Origin: Pycnopodia helianthoides
Taxonomy: Eukaryota > Echinodermata > Asteroidea > Forcipulatida > Asteriidae
Direction of reading: 5' to 3'
Assembly: GCA_032158295.1 (NCBI GenBank)
Contig: CM063248.1
Coordinates: forward strand, 23,151,273 to 23,215,272
DNA: 64,000 nucleotides
In this document: positions 1 to 12,161 of the stretch, piece by piece
How the letters are laid out: every line of letters starts with the position of its first letter
Numbering within the stretch: position 1 is the first letter of the stretch
The notes under the pieces: generated by a model
Told to the model about the DNA's origin: nothing
The model's input: the letters and a program-made list of their open reading frames with translations, nothing else
Database searches by the model: none
Position numbers and translations under genes: made by a program

Positions 1-2315
1 GAAGGCCAGTTCTAATTTTGCAAAATTTCTTTCTTACAACTGTTTCGAGCTGTGTATGTTCTCATAATTCAGCAATTAACCACTGCACATTGATTGACAG
101 CCCTTTTGTTGCCAAAAATGCAGCACCTCATTTTGATCTCTGTAAAATTGAAGTAAATTTTGTTATAACACAGAGCCAGCTTGTTTGGGCGACTTTGTTG
201 AGGGCAGGCGACTTTGTTGGGGGCACGCTTGTTAGGGGACATGATAACCAGATTTCGGGTGAATACACTCCCACATGACCACTCACACCTAGCTCTGTGC
301 CAAGGATGTGAGAACACCCAAAGGATAGGGTAAGTTACCCCTAAAAACTAGAAGCTTTCAGTACCATTTAAGTTATGTTCAAACCTGCAACCTTATCAAT
401 GTTGTGCACTTCCGTTAAATGATTCTTCAAGGCTTAGGTTATTACATGTATTTACTTGTTTTCTTGGATAGATTAGACATTTTTTTCAAGTTGTTGCTTC
501 AGTAAACAGATATGCAACGTTGATATGGGATTGCATATTGTTTAAATTCGAGACTGGTTCCAAGACTCCTTTTGCTTTTCTTATATCTTTTCTAGAACTG
601 ATAAACCCAGCAATGCCTTGTAATAAATTGTGTAATACCAGGAATTTTAAGACGTAAATTACTTTAGAAACTGCAAATAAAAACTATAACAACAATGACT
701 GTAGTCAAGGCATACACCAACCTCCAAACTTGAACTTTAAACTTGAACTTTCACAAATGTCATTTTAGGGTTATGTGGATTTTTTTAATCAAAACAAATG
801 TGTTATAAATCATTTAACCCTGACAATGGCCAAATCCGATCAGTGATTAATTTTAATTTGTTGTATACATTCGTTTGTTTATTAATTTTGTTGTTGTGGG
901 GGGGGGGGGTACACACGACATGTATGATTCTGTAAATGCATTGACAATGTGAACTGCTATTTGTGATACATGTACCGTACATATTGTACGAAAACTTCAT
1001 GTCTTGGAAATAAATGTTGACTGAGGGGAGGAAACTGCTCTAGTTTCATAATTCTTTTTCACTTGTCTGAAAAGAAATGCATTTTTTTGTCAAGTTGTTA
1101 AGATGCAACCGATAAAACTTGTGATCCACTAAGATTTGGAAACTGACAACTACAGTCATTTAAAGTTGACAGAGGCAAAGGTTCTGTACTCCTATGTGAA
1201 CAGATGACACCGTGGATTCTGATTGGATAGATACTGAGTACCGTATACTACGTGTGATAAACCGTCTATAGCAAAAGAACACTATTAGGAATTGTAACTT
1301 GGGTTGGGGGTTGCACGTGGAAGGTTGGGATTGTTTGGGTGTAAAATCAACAAAGGTCAGGGTCTTGGTGGTGAGTTATAGCTAAATGGTTGTACATGTA
1401 TAGCTTAATTCATGCAAAGTTTGAATGCATAGATCCAATTCCATTCAGTATTACATTTATTCCCATTTTCTATATACAGTTATGCAAAATACAGGTACTG
1501 AATGTGGATGTTTTTTTTTTTTTTTTTTTTTTTTTACACCAATAGTAAAAGGGACAAATTTAAAACTGTTTATTTTTACTTTAAGTTTAATCTGTAACAT
1601 TCTTATTTTGATTTGGTGTGTGGTTCATTTAAATCGTTGGTGGTGCCGCAAACTGATGGGTAGGTTATTTAAATATTCATTGCTGTTAAAATTTTTAGCA
1701 AGTTTCAGGACGTATCTTGTAATAGTTTTGTAATTATATTAATTAGCATGACCTATGTATCACTAGATTTACCATTTTGTGTTTCCACAAAGTGGTTATC
1801 ACATTACGCCACTTTAAAAAAATTGAAAAACGTTTTCCCAAAATGGCGTATGTGTTTAGGAATCAATATTTCATAAAAACAGTTGCAAGATTGGAAAAAC
1901 AATTTTACGGTTCTGTACTAAGGTAGAAGTAACCTTTATTTTTGTGTTAAAATGTTTTTGTTTAAATAGTAAGCAGTTTGAAAAATAGTTCAACTTCTAC
2001 TGTGATTTTCACCATAACGTGGAACTTTGGCTGTGGTGCAGCATATGTCAGCTTGTGGCACGATAGACAACATGTGTAGTTTAAAATCTCTGTACACTGC
2101 TGTTTTCCATCAAGCTATAGCCACTGTATTAAAAAGTCAAGAGCATAAAATTGCTCTTTGACTTAACCCTTTGGTTACAAAATTATTTGGACTTGGAACA
2201 ACCGCTGGTGACCGCATTGTTTGATCACTCAAGCTTGAAGCACACATACTTACACAATAGAAAGCTTTCATTCAAAGGCCATCTTTACAAACTCTATTAT
2301 ATCACCTTGAAGATA
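1..2315. other. Gene-free stretch with simple repeats
   Basis: No reading frame here looks like a conserved protein and I see no exon with both splice sites and recognisable coding sequence. Visible structures are a run of 12 G at 898-909, a run of 25 T at 1511-1535, and a degenerate G-rich stretch at about 187-240 with GGCGACTTTGTTG-like units. Those units resemble the arms of the foldback element at 10222-11156. Confidence 0.6.
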
Positions 2316-2862
2316 TTTATTTATTTATTTATTTATTTTATTTTATTACCTTCATTGCACAGACATCAAAATACAATGCATTGCAAAAGGGAAACCCCGA
2401 ACAGGCACGCAGGCCCACTAAATGGGGGACCCTGGATCACACAAAGCAAAAACAAGAAGGAAACAAAGAAGTATATTATGTACAGTTAAAACGGTCAAAA
2501 GAAACACACACAAAATATAAATATATATGTGAATAAATAGACTAGTAAGAAAAAATACAATAATGGCTACAGATTGCACATGGTCAAGATGGTAAAGATT
2601 TTATAGAAAAATACCCTACCCCAAATTACAAGTCACTAGTGAGGTAGTGGTTACGGAGGCCAGATTTAAATTGAGAAACAGCTTGCAAAGTTCTGACATC
2701 AGGGGGAATTTTGTTCCAGGAGTTACAAATGCGATTAAAAAAATGTTTGCCTAAAAATGCCAGTTTTACATTTATTGGGAATAACGGTGGGAGAATCAGA
2801 AGATCTCAAATTGTGGAGATCAGTGCTACGGAAATTTACAGCAAATAAGTAATATAACAGTT
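2316..2862 (-). mobile_element. 3' end of a non-LTR retrotransposon (LINE), reverse orientation
   Basis: Read on the minus strand, about 2740-2626 encodes the C-terminal tail of a LINE ORF2: FFNRICNSWNKIPPDV, then a VSQFKSGLRNHYL-type ending and a TAA stop at 2628-2626. The FFNR...WN.(L/I)P..VR...VS.FK..L..HY pattern is typical of CR1/Jockey-group elements. A noncoding 3' region follows and ends in a tetranucleotide tail that appears as (TTTA)n on the plus strand at 2316-2345. Upstream of about 2750 (minus sense) the frame is broken. This is a 5'-truncated dead copy. The clade within the CR1/Jockey group cannot be fixed from this fragment. Confidence 0.65.
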
Positions 2863-2885
2863 CTTACTTATTGAATTCCCTTTCA

Positions 2886-2953
2886 TATAATCCAAAAATC
2901 ATTAAGATAGGCCAATAAATATAATCGAAAAATCATTAAGATAGGCCAATAAA
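2886..2953. repeat. 34-bp direct tandem duplication
   Basis: Two adjacent 34-bp units starting TATAATC(C/G)AAAAATC and ending GGCCAATAAA begin at 2886 and 2920 and differ at one base. Confidence 0.85.
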
Positions 2954-4211
2954 TGTCAAAGTTCTTTGTCTTTCTTTCCACAGTGTGATCTGTAATCTCA
3001 AACACTTTTTTGTACACAACCATTGGTGCTTCGTAGGTGTTTGGCATTTCGGATCTTTCAGCTTCAATTTGAAGAGATTGTATAATAGCAACCTTATTTT
3101 ATTTTACCATCATTTGAACGATCTGATCTTTCTCTTACCATTGATGGTAAACTTGGGTAGGGAGCGTGAACATCGACAAAACTACAGCTGTATTACAAAT
3201 GGCCTTTGTTCTTGGGCTTTAATGCTTCTTTTAGTGAAAGGTCAACTAAAGTCGCAAATGGTAAGAAAGAGGGGGGTATGAGTGCAGTTGACTAAAGTTG
3301 CCTATGGTAAGGAATGGGTTAAAACCATTAGGGCACATCCATGTTTGTTTGCAAACCTCAAGTAAAACCTTGAAATTTTGTACAGCTGTTATACTCCCAT
3401 TTGCAAATCTGTGTTTTCTTTCTTTTTTATTCCCGTACATAAAAGAATTTATCTTTTGAACTTGTGTGTGTACTTATGTATCTCTTCTATGCAAGTGTGT
3501 TGGTTCAAACAAGCACATAAGTTCTATACAACAATAATTCGCTCCTCAGTCATGCACAAAATTTGTGAATGTGAAATCAAGAGTTGGCGCTAGTGTCAAT
3601 ATATAGCTCTGGTGGCGATTTCCTGGTAGTGCAGTAGAGTTGATCTGGTGGCTGTGAATTCCGGATCAGTTGATCACCAAGCTAGCATTATGAATGTGTA
3701 CTAACAGGCCAACTTAAACCTTAAGTAGCAATGAGCATCAGTTAGCGTCCTTCACACAAGGCTATGGGGTTTCATTTATCACTTTCTTTGCATGTATTCT
3801 ACTTACAGTTGCTATCCACACAAGGCTATGGGTTCATTTATTTACAGCGAAAACTTGAGGTAAGCCTCAGACATACTTTTTAAAAACAGATAAACTAGCT
3901 ATATAAAATTGCACATTGTTTTGATTATAATACCATTAAGTAAACAAATCACAGTTAAATCTCCGTGCTTGGTGCATGTTTCTCTCCATCCTACAATCTG
4001 GACTGTTTTAAGAGGAATATTAATTACTAATTTCAGCTCCCCCAAGTTATTTTCATCTTAAAAATTTTCTTCTTGTAGCCCCTTACCAAGATTGGCTTTT
4101 AGCCTTCCTTGGGTCAAACTTGCATAAAAGAAGAAAAAGATAAAATTCAAGTGTAAAGGTTATGTTGTGTTTAAACTATTTTCTACTGGGCTACGATAAT
4201 GAAGAGCTCTG
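2954..4211. other. Intergenic / 3' flank of the beta-sarcoglycan gene
   Basis: No coding exon recognised. The 3' UTR of the minus-strand sarcoglycan gene should lie in the right part. A minus-strand AATAAA (plus-strand TTTATT at 3837-3842), about 370 bases past the stop codon, is the nearest candidate polyadenylation signal I can see. A direct repeat of CACACAAGGCTATGGG(G)TTCATTTAT occurs at about 3757 and 3818, so the candidate signal lies in repeated sequence. Confidence 0.4.
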
Positions 4212-7200
4212 CTACTTGTCTTTACACAGGGTCATTGTACTTTCTAAGTTAGCACATTGGTGTTGTTTCTTAGCTTGCACTTGTACTTGGAATACTCTAC
4301 CGCTCGTCTTACATACACAAAGCTTGTAGACAGAAGCTCTTGGTCGATTGATTACATTTGTTGCAGCTTTAGGAATCAAGGTCGAATTGAGATAGAGACC
4401 GCGACTGCCATCAAGGATTAATGTAGACCGCTGAAATAAAAAGACAAGTTCAGTTCATTCGGAGGTGTGTTAGGATTGTAGTCGTATTCAATGCTCCAAC
4501 AGCCCAGATGCACGAGTGCCATCTTGAAAATATACCGCAATGCATCTTGGGAAACTAAGTACAGTTAAAAAGTAAACCAAGCTGCCAAGATGAATGCCAT
4601 GCTGTAGTTTACATGTAACTATGCCAGGTTTTATAGTTGTGTATCTCATTTCTTCAAAATCAGCGCGCCACGATAGTTGCAGGTGTTGTATCCAGAATCC
4701 TTTGTGTGCCGATCATGCACATTGGGAATGCATAGGAGATATTCCTACAGACATCAATTAGGTCAATGATGCAAATGTTCATAATTTACCTTTTGAGTGT
4801 CTATCAGTAACCCTTCTAGTGCCAATTCACAGGAAATTAAACCTCATGCAATACCTGAAATTGTTTTAACCCCACTGCCAGTACATGTTTATTTCTGGCT
4901 TAACCCTACTCCCAAGGAGGGAGTAGCTATTCCTGGGTAATGCAGTCTTCCTTGGTGTCAAATTCAAGTGTAAAAAGATCAACCAAAGTTGTCTGTGAAA
5001 GGGGCATAAGTTTCAGACTGGAAATTTGAAATACCTTGCTATGAATGATCTTGGTTATCACTTTACTTACTGATGCTATCAAGATATCCTGTGCTTTGAC
5101 ATTCAATTGTTTAGCAAAAACATTGACTGCTTCACTGCCATGTAAATAAACAGGTGCCTCTGATTCAATCATCAGGTCTTTCTTAAAACTGCTCACAATC
5201 TGAAATATAATGTAACAAATAGTCAGTCATGTAATCAGGTACAATTCCAATACAACATGCAGCAACACTAAGAAATCATAGCTTTAAAGTGTGTAGTCTT
5301 GAGGAAGAAGAGGAACTACCTCAAATTACACAACAAATAATTAAATGTTTCTGTTTCTTTAACACATGATACCGACAGGTTTATAAGACATCCGTTTTTT
5401 TACTTCATGAAAGTTGTTCAGGTCTTCCGGCATTCACTAGTAAAGTAAACTGTCAGCACACTCATGATAACTTTGTGATTTCTAGTTTACTAGTTATTAC
5501 CTGTGGAGAAGTTATCTGTAATGACTGTAGTGTGTAGGCCTTAGTTGGAGCAATGATCTCCTTGTCTTTGTCAGTATGGAAGATAATGGTACCAGACTGT
5601 GGGTTGGTGACCTTCAGACCTTTATGACCTCTCATAACAGTCTCTCCAACTTTCACTTCAACTGATAATTCAAAATATTTAAAGTGGTTAACTTTAAGTA
5701 AAGAAAATAACCCATAGGTATGAGTCTGACACATTGGTAGTTTCTTACCTAATAAATATTGTTAAAGGGTTGCCCTTAACTTTCTCACTAATGAGCCCAT
5801 CAATATAGTAAGTATGCATTTCAATTTGTGTCCAATGGGGCAATGCTGTAGGAATGATCTATACATCATACACTGATTTACATTTGGGTTATTTTTTATA
5901 TATTTTTTAAACACCCAGATTTTGTCAGATTGTGTTAAATTCAATCACTCCATTTATTGAAACATAAATACGTAGTGTAGCCAAATGAATCAATAAGTTT
6001 GTGAGATATATATAGGGTCGTTTACAAACCCATCAATTAAACTCTTACCACTTGTTTTCCAACTGCTACCTGCATCAATGTGAACCTGGTAATGGTAAAG
6101 AATTTTGAAAAATTATTCAACTGAACAAAGTGCACAATTGGAAAAAAGGGAGAACAAAAAGGAGTTTCAATTTTAAATCTGACTATTAATAAAGTCCTTA
6201 TGAGTACCAATCCTCACAGGAAATCTCTTTGAGTACCAATCCTCACAGGAAATCTCTTTGAGTACCAATCCTCACAGGAAATCTCTTTGAGTACCAATCC
6301 TCACAGGAAATCTCTTTGAGTACCAATCCTCACAGGAAATCTCTTTGAGTACCAATCCTCACAGGAAATCTCTTTGAGTACCAATCCTCACAGGAAATCT
6401 CTTTGAGTACCAATCCTCACAGGAAATCTCTTTGAGTACCAATCCTCACAGGAAATCTCTTTGAGTACCAATCCTCACAGGAAATCTCTTTGAAATGCAG
6501 ACAAAGTCTAGGAATAGTAATATATGTAAAAACTCTACTAATCAAAGGTGCCTGATTTGATTGCCGTAATCAAAATAAACAATATGAACAATCAAAAAGT
6601 CCCTGAAAATTTTCCACCATTTCACAAGTACTAAAGGACAGTCAACATGAGTTTCTTGTAATCATGTTTACTCAATAAAATATTCCCTTGCATAACCTGC
6701 TCTTACAGTTGAGTTTTGAGCACTAATTTGCAGATCCTGTCCCAGGAAGCTACCAATGTGTCCATTGCTACTTAGGATTTTCTCTGCGTTGGTTTCTTGA
6801 GAGAAGCGTACAAGTCCTCCTGGAAGCAACTGCAAAGAAGGCAATCCATTATGATCCAACCGAAGAACCCATATCACTAATGCTGTTACCTAGACAAAAA
6901 GCAATATAATAATCAATTTGTGTAAGATCTGAACAGAAATGATATATACTGCACAAAATCTTTAAAAAAAACAGGGCTTGACAATTTTACAATCCTTACC
7001 TTGCACTTTGCTTGCAGAATCTATTATTGTTAGAAATAAATATCACATACTGACATCTTGGCATAGTACAGTCGACTCTCGTTATAAAGAGCACTTTTAT
7101 AAAGAGGTTCTGCTTATAAAGAGCAAATTCTGAAGTCCCAAATTTCAATTTCTCTTTGTGTTTCTTTGTTTCGGTGTCCTTTTATAACAACATTCCTGTT

Positions 7201-9429
7201 ATAAAGAGGTAATTTGCCCGGTCCCATTAACCTTGTTATAACGAGAGTTGCCTGTACATAGTAAAACTAGCATCCATGTCTGATTCTAGGGCCCAATTGC
7301 ATATAGCTATTTAGCAGAAAATACTGCTAAGCAAAGTTCTTTGCTAAGCATAAAAAATGAGTGGGGCATAAGTTTCAACAGTGTAAACTCTATATAACTT
7401 CAGCTGTTAACCTGTTTTTGCTAAGCAAGTATTTTCTGTGCTTAGCAAGTTTTTGTGCTTAATATACACCAACAAGTATCCCAATGTAAACAAGCCTTAG
7501 TTAAAGGGGCTATGTCGTCATGATCAAAGCTGGCCTGTGGCTGTACATGGAATAATAACTCTCATCCAGTTTCTGCATGTGTGTGCCCTCGCACCGCATC
7601 ATATCAATGGAGAGTGTACACATTCGTGCTGTAACAGGGTGAGTTTATAATTCCATGTACAGCCACAGGCCTGCTTTGTTCATGACGACACAACCCCTTT
7701 AAAAGCTTTATTGGGTTATCCTTGGAATAATTGGGTCCATGATCTTTTTTTCTTGTCCAGTTTATTTTAACGTTTCTTTTTGGATCCAAATTATACTCAG
7801 TTAGGACCCTCAAGGAAGGTAGTTGTGATAATCGTACTCTACCACTCTAAGGAAAACATGGCAGAGGGAAAATATACTGAGGATCAGCAAAGGAAGCCAG
7901 TTTTACTGTCTCATATGTACAATTCAAAATCTGTACACTATCATATTGTACAGATTAGCATCAATCAATATAAACAGCAATGGCATGGCATTGTCTGCAA
8001 ATCAATACTTACAGCTAAATTACCAATTGCAGTGATATACAATAAAGCTAAGAAGCAGTAGGCAAAGTATCGCTTTCTCCCTCTGAGCCCAGTCTTATGC
8101 AAATGCTCTTCATGCACTGGCACATGACCTGCTCTAAAGTTACTATTATGTTCTTTATTCACACGTCGTCTTTCCAAAGACTTCTCAAGCATTGACAAAT
8201 TTCCATTAGTCCCTCTCTGTGGAAGAAACAAAACATAAAAGTTGCAAATAAGAATGAAGTTAAATTCAAGCATGGAAGAAAGAATTACAGAGGTTTAGAA
8301 CAAATTTACTGTCCAATAGGGACCATCAGGAAGGAGGGTTGCAATCCTTACACTTCTACTCGGCAAAGTCTTACTTTGGAATATAATGCCAAAGTTACCC
8401 ATGCGTGTGATCGATAAAACAACTGGGTTAGATTAAGGGTGGATTTGAACTGGGAGAATGGAGTGCGTGACTACAGGCAAAGGAAGATTGTTTCAGATTG
8501 TTCCACTGTCACAACTATACTAACTAAACTAATACAAGCACAACAATGTTTGATTGATGAATGATGCTAAGTGCAGTATGACAAGATGAATACTAATACT
8601 AAAAATAGCTGTGATAATCCTAGGTCTTGGTCAGGCCCCTTGGACCTAAGAGCTCTGACAGACAATTTGTGGAAACTTGAATTCTTTTTGAACATCTGTG
8701 GAATTTGTGAATAATAGTTATTACACTGAATACTGTTTGTAGCCCTTAGCTTTCCTTGTAAAAACCGCATCACAATTGACACATCTTTCAGCCATTTTGA
8801 CTCGCTCTTTGAGGACACCTTATCTCAAGCGTCACGTTCACATCACTTGTTAAGAGTTTTGAGCGTTTTGCGGTATGCGTAATCGCCACCCGGCCGCGCA
8901 GACAAACAGGAACACAAAATTAAGCACGTTGAGAGCTGCATTATTTCAACAAAATTACGGGTTTGTGAGGAATATATGATGACCAAAACCCACTGCAGAA
9001 AAATGTATGCTGCCATGGAATGTGAATCCGGTGAAATTAGTGACTTCTTGCAGGTAAGATTTAATTAAGTTTTGAAAATTCTCCGCCCCAGAAATGGACC
9101 CTATAATATCCAGGACGTCACTGTAGTATAATACGAAAGTGAAAGGCCGCCAGGGCTACTTATGACCTTGACTAAGCTATAACTAAAAGAGTATAGTACT
9201 GTCAGTATATAGTTCGTTGTCACCTGTCGAAATGTTAAACTGGCGTTTTTACTTTTTGGCTTCAGTCTGTTGAGTAACGCAGCAAACTAAAGCCATTGAT
9301 TGTATCAAATCGTGTGTTTCCTAAACCCATGAGAGAATTCAATGTGTTCAGAATTAATCTAAAGGACACAAACACGAAAACACATAAATTAAAAAAATGT
9401 TTTGTTACCTGGTAAACGGACGTAGCCAT
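4212..9429 (-). CDS. SGCB: Beta-sarcoglycan, complete seven-exon gene
   Basis: Encodes a 317-residue beta-sarcoglycan, close to the 318 of the human protein. It is a type II membrane glycoprotein of the dystrophin-associated complex. Coding exons on the minus strand are 9429-9409, 8216-8013, 6889-6707, 6085-6049, 5661-5501, 5199-5071 and 4430-4212, all with GT-AG borders and matching phases. The start is ATG at 9429, which gives MATSVYQ before the first intron. Residues 24-53 carry the hallmark RRVNKEHNSNFRAG and LHKTGLRGRK. A membrane helix spans about 57-83. N-glycosylation sequons lie at 134 and 260. The C-terminus (283-317) holds the sarcoglycan cysteine pattern LCVC plus Cys304 and Cys314. 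The four-cysteine tail and the N-terminal signature separate it from gamma/delta/zeta sarcoglycans. Human SGCB has six exons, so one extra intron is present. Exon 4 (37 bases) is the least certain. No promoter motif is clear upstream of 9429. Confidence 0.95.
6201..6490. repeat. 29-bp minisatellite, 10 copies, in SGCB intron 3
   Basis: Ten head-to-tail, essentially identical 29-bp units beginning TGAGTACCAATCCTCACAGG occupy the intron between SGCB exons 3 and 4. There are no variable spacers, so this is not CRISPR-like. The uniformity suggests recent expansion by slippage or unequal exchange. Confidence 0.95.
7069..7254. mobile_element. MITE with pogo/Tc1-like ends and TA target site, in SGCB intron 2
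   Basis: A 186-bp element with terminal inverted repeats CAGTCGACTCTCGTTATAA (left) and its near complement, ending AACGAGAGTTGCCTG (right). It is flanked by TA at 7067-7068 and 7255-7256. The CAG...CTG ends and TA duplication fit a non-autonomous Tc1/mariner-pogo-type transposon. No coding capacity. TATAAAGAG motifs recur inside. Confidence 0.8.
7289..7475. repeat. Degenerate GCTAAGCA-type hairpin element, SGCB intron 2
   Basis: Begins with GGGCCCAATTGCATA and holds several GCTAAGCA and TGCTTAGCA words in both orientations. It resembles the better preserved elements at 12422-12626 and 17257-17480. It is probably an old copy of the same family; the borders are approximate. Confidence 0.45.
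7502..7703. mobile_element. Foldback MITE of about 200 bp, SGCB intron 2
   Basis: Left arm (about 7502-7560, TTAAAGGGGCTATGTCGTCA onward) and right arm (about 7640-7703) are imperfect inverted repeats of roughly 60 bp sharing GGCCTGTGGCTGTACATGGAA. They enclose about 80 bp. No coding capacity. Superfamily not determined. Confidence 0.75.
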
Positions 9430-9868
9430 TTTATTTTGGTGTTGTCATAATGTTAAGGGACGCCCTCTGTTGATGCCGCTTCGTGAACTTTTTTGTATCC
9501 TGTCTTTGTGAACTATTTCAGTGTATCCTGAACATTGATAGAGTGGTGCACCTTATAATAGCCGCCGCCAATAAATCTCCGAGACCTATTTTTGTTCTTT
9601 TCCGATTCTTTTCTGTTCAGTTCCATTCTGGTGGCACATCTTGTATTTCGTTAATGTTTATTGTTTGTTTTTCACAATACTGTCGTAGACGATTAACTCG
9701 TTCACCACTCAGACGCCGCCATGACAGCTTCGCTCGGCCTATCCAGGACCGCTGGGATGGGCTAATCAGCTTGCACAGATTCTTGTTCAGGAAGTACGTC
9801 ATGCGTGCAGTGCCTGCAGTGTGAGTGTGATGCATGATGGGACTGAGCATGGGACTGCAGAGCATTAA

Positions 9869-10045
9869 GCCCGATTCATACTTCCTGCGAATGCGAATGC
9901 GAAGCGAATATTGACGTCACAAATTCGCAACAAATAGTTCGCAGCAGTTGTGTGCTCAACTGTTGCGAATTATTTGCAGCGAAAACAGAGTTGTGACGTC
10001 AATATTTGCTTCGCATTCGCATTCGCATGAAGTATGAACCGGGCT
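9869..10045. mobile_element. TTAA-flanked hairpin MITE upstream of SGCB
   Basis: The ends, GCCCGATTCATACTTC at left and the complement of AGCCCGGTTCATACTTC at right, form long inverted arms containing repeated GCGAATGCGAA and a TGACGTCA-like palindrome. TTAA occurs at both flanks (9865-9868, 10046-10049), as in piggyBac-type target-site duplications. Length is 177 bp with no coding capacity. It lies about 440 bp upstream of the SGCB start codon. Confidence 0.75.
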
Positions 10046-10221
10046 TTAACGTTAACGATACGTCTGCCCATCCCAGCGCCTTTGGTTTTAAGGCAAGGCG
10101 CTGGGGCACGAGCGAACATGACAGCTAGCTACGAGCTCGAGCAAAACAGTCGACTCAGCCTGGCACTAAAATCGACTACTTTCGCTTGCTGTGCGCAGGT
10201 ATGGCATGACGTAAAACGGAA

Positions 10222-11156
10222 ACCAGTCATCTCGCCCCCCGGCAAAGTCGCCCCCACAAAGTCGCCCCCTGCAAAGTCGCCCCCAGCAAGCTCGCCCCCT
10301 CCAGGTACAAACTCGCCCCCTACAAAGTCGCCCCCCGTCAAAGTCCTGAAAAAGTCGCCCCCTAACAATGTCGCCCCCGACACAGTCGCCCCCTTGGTAT
10401 TTTTGCGTGAAAGTATGCGAGCACGGCGGTCCCAGCATGCAGCGCCCAAAAGAGAGCATGCAGTACCAGAATTGTGATGGAGCATGTAGAAATTAAAGTG
10501 TAAAATTAATATTAATGTGTTTTTAATAATTTTCTTTTTGGGGAGAGTTTCTTCTAAAAGGCACAGTACACGTTTGGTAATAGAGCCTACCGATTGTGTT
10601 AATCCAAATATGTAGGTACATAAAAAACATTACAGTGCAAGATATATTTATTTATTATGTCACCTGTAAATTTGTCTATTAGTTTTTAAAGTACATACAT
10701 AACTTATGAAATATATTTCTGTATGATATGTTTTTTACGTTATTTATCCTCAACAAAAATGTATAAAGTCTTTTAGGATTAAATAAATGTTTCTTTAATT
10801 TCTTTTTAAGAGTTACAACGGGAGAAAGTTTGTTGTTTTTCAATTAGTAAAAGTTATTAAGTTATTTACCTTCAACAAAAATGTAAAAAAGTCTGTAAGG
10901 ATTCCCTTTCTTGAAACAAATTAAAAACAACAACATTTCCCCTTAGAAAATAATTGCAACAATAGCAAAACAAATGCATAGGGGCGACTGTGTCGGGGGC
11001 GACTTTGTTAGGGGGCGACTCTGGCGGGGGGCGACTTTGTCGGGGCGAGTTTGTACCTGGAGGGGGCGAGCTTGCGAGGGGGCGACTTTGCAGGGGCGAC
11101 TTTGCAGGGAGCGACTTTGCAGGGGGCGACTTTGCCGGGGGCGAGATGACTGGCAA
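10222..11156. mobile_element. Foldback element with G/C-rich minisatellite arms
   Basis: The left arm (about 10222-10405) is built of imperfect units like AAAGTCGCCCCC. The right arm (about 10976-11156) is its reverse complement with GGGGGCGACTTTG units, including matching landmarks such as TTTGTACCTGGAGGGGGCGAG and GGCGAGATGACTGG. They enclose about 560 bp of AT-rich sequence. The runs of G could allow quadruplex structures, though the loops are long. Open frames through the arms give Pro/Ser- or Gly/Asp-rich peptides that simply follow the repeat and are not genes. Confidence 0.7.
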
Positions 11157-11159
11157 TCG

Positions 11160-12161
11160 GTTGTACACAGTGTATGGGGATGCAGCCCGCTGCATTTCGG
11201 TGCTGTGGATCCGGGATAAGGTTATAGTCCTGTACTCAATGGTTGTGCACAGTGTATGGGGCCACTGTGGATCCGGATGTTTATATTCCTGTACCCATTG
11301 GTTGTTCACGCTAAGCATATTTTCGTACTTAGCAGCTAGCTGGGCGCAAATTTATGTTCTGCATGCACAACGCTGGCTACGGAGTCAATAGTTAAGGGAT
11401 AGGGAAGAAAAGCATATCCCTCAACTGTAGACTCCATAGCCGACGTGTGCTGCATAAAAAAAATCGCGTCCCGGGCCTCAAAGTCATGGCTCCGCTTACC
11501 GTGTAAGCAAAGAATCGGTGCTTACGAAAGCAGGAAAAATAGGCCCTGATCCAACGGCCCATACACTAGCACTGTGCAGTGTATGGGGCCACTGTGGATC
11601 CGGATGTTTATATTCCTGTACCCATTGGTTGTTCACAGTGTATGGGGCCACAGTAGATCCGGGAAAGGGCTATATTCCTGTACCCATTGGTTGTGCACAG
11701 TGTATGGGGCCACTGTAGATCCGGATGTTTATATTCCTGTACCCATTGGTTGTTCACAGTGTATGGGGCCACAGTAGATCCGGGATAGGGCTATATTCCT
11801 GTACCCATTGGTTGTGCACAGTGTATGGGGCCACTGTAGATCCGATGTTTATATTCCTGTACCCATTGGTTGTGCACAGTGTATGGGACCACAGTGGATC
11901 CGAGATATGGCCATATCCTGTACCCATTGGTTGTGCACAGTGTATGGGCCACTGTGGATCCGGATGTTTATATCCTGTACCATTGTTGTTCACAGTGTAT
12001 GGGCCACAGTAATCCGGAAAGGGCTATATTCTGTACCATTGGTTGTGCACAGTGTTGGGGCACTGTAGATCCGGATGTTTATATCCTGTACCATTGTTGT
12101 GCACAGTGTATGGGACCACAGTGGATCCGAGATATGGCCATATTCCTGTTCCCATTGCTTG
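11160..12161. repeat. Approx. 59/62-bp alternating minisatellite
   Basis: Monomers of about 59-62 bp contain GTGTATGGGGCCAC(T/A)GT, GATCCGG and CCTGTACCCATTGGTTGT. Two types alternate: one with GGATGTTTATATTCC, the other with GGGATAGGGCTATATTCC. About two monomers lie at 11160-11309, outside the inverted repeat. The rest (11579-12161) fill its centre. Units near 11950-12110 carry many small deletions. Confidence 0.85.

Noticed and set aside
4536..4556. GCATCTTGGGAAACT as a ZNF143/Staf-type promoter site
   Set aside because: Only a partial match, and it lies within SGCB intron 6, not at a promoter.
6201..6490. CRISPR-like regular repeat
   Set aside because: The units are directly adjacent without spacers, and the DNA is eukaryotic. 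It is a minisatellite.
10034..10485. Long open frames on both strands (Pro/Ser-rich and Gly/Asp-rich)
   Set aside because: They translate the G/C-rich tandem units of the foldback arm; several frames are open at once and no family is matched.
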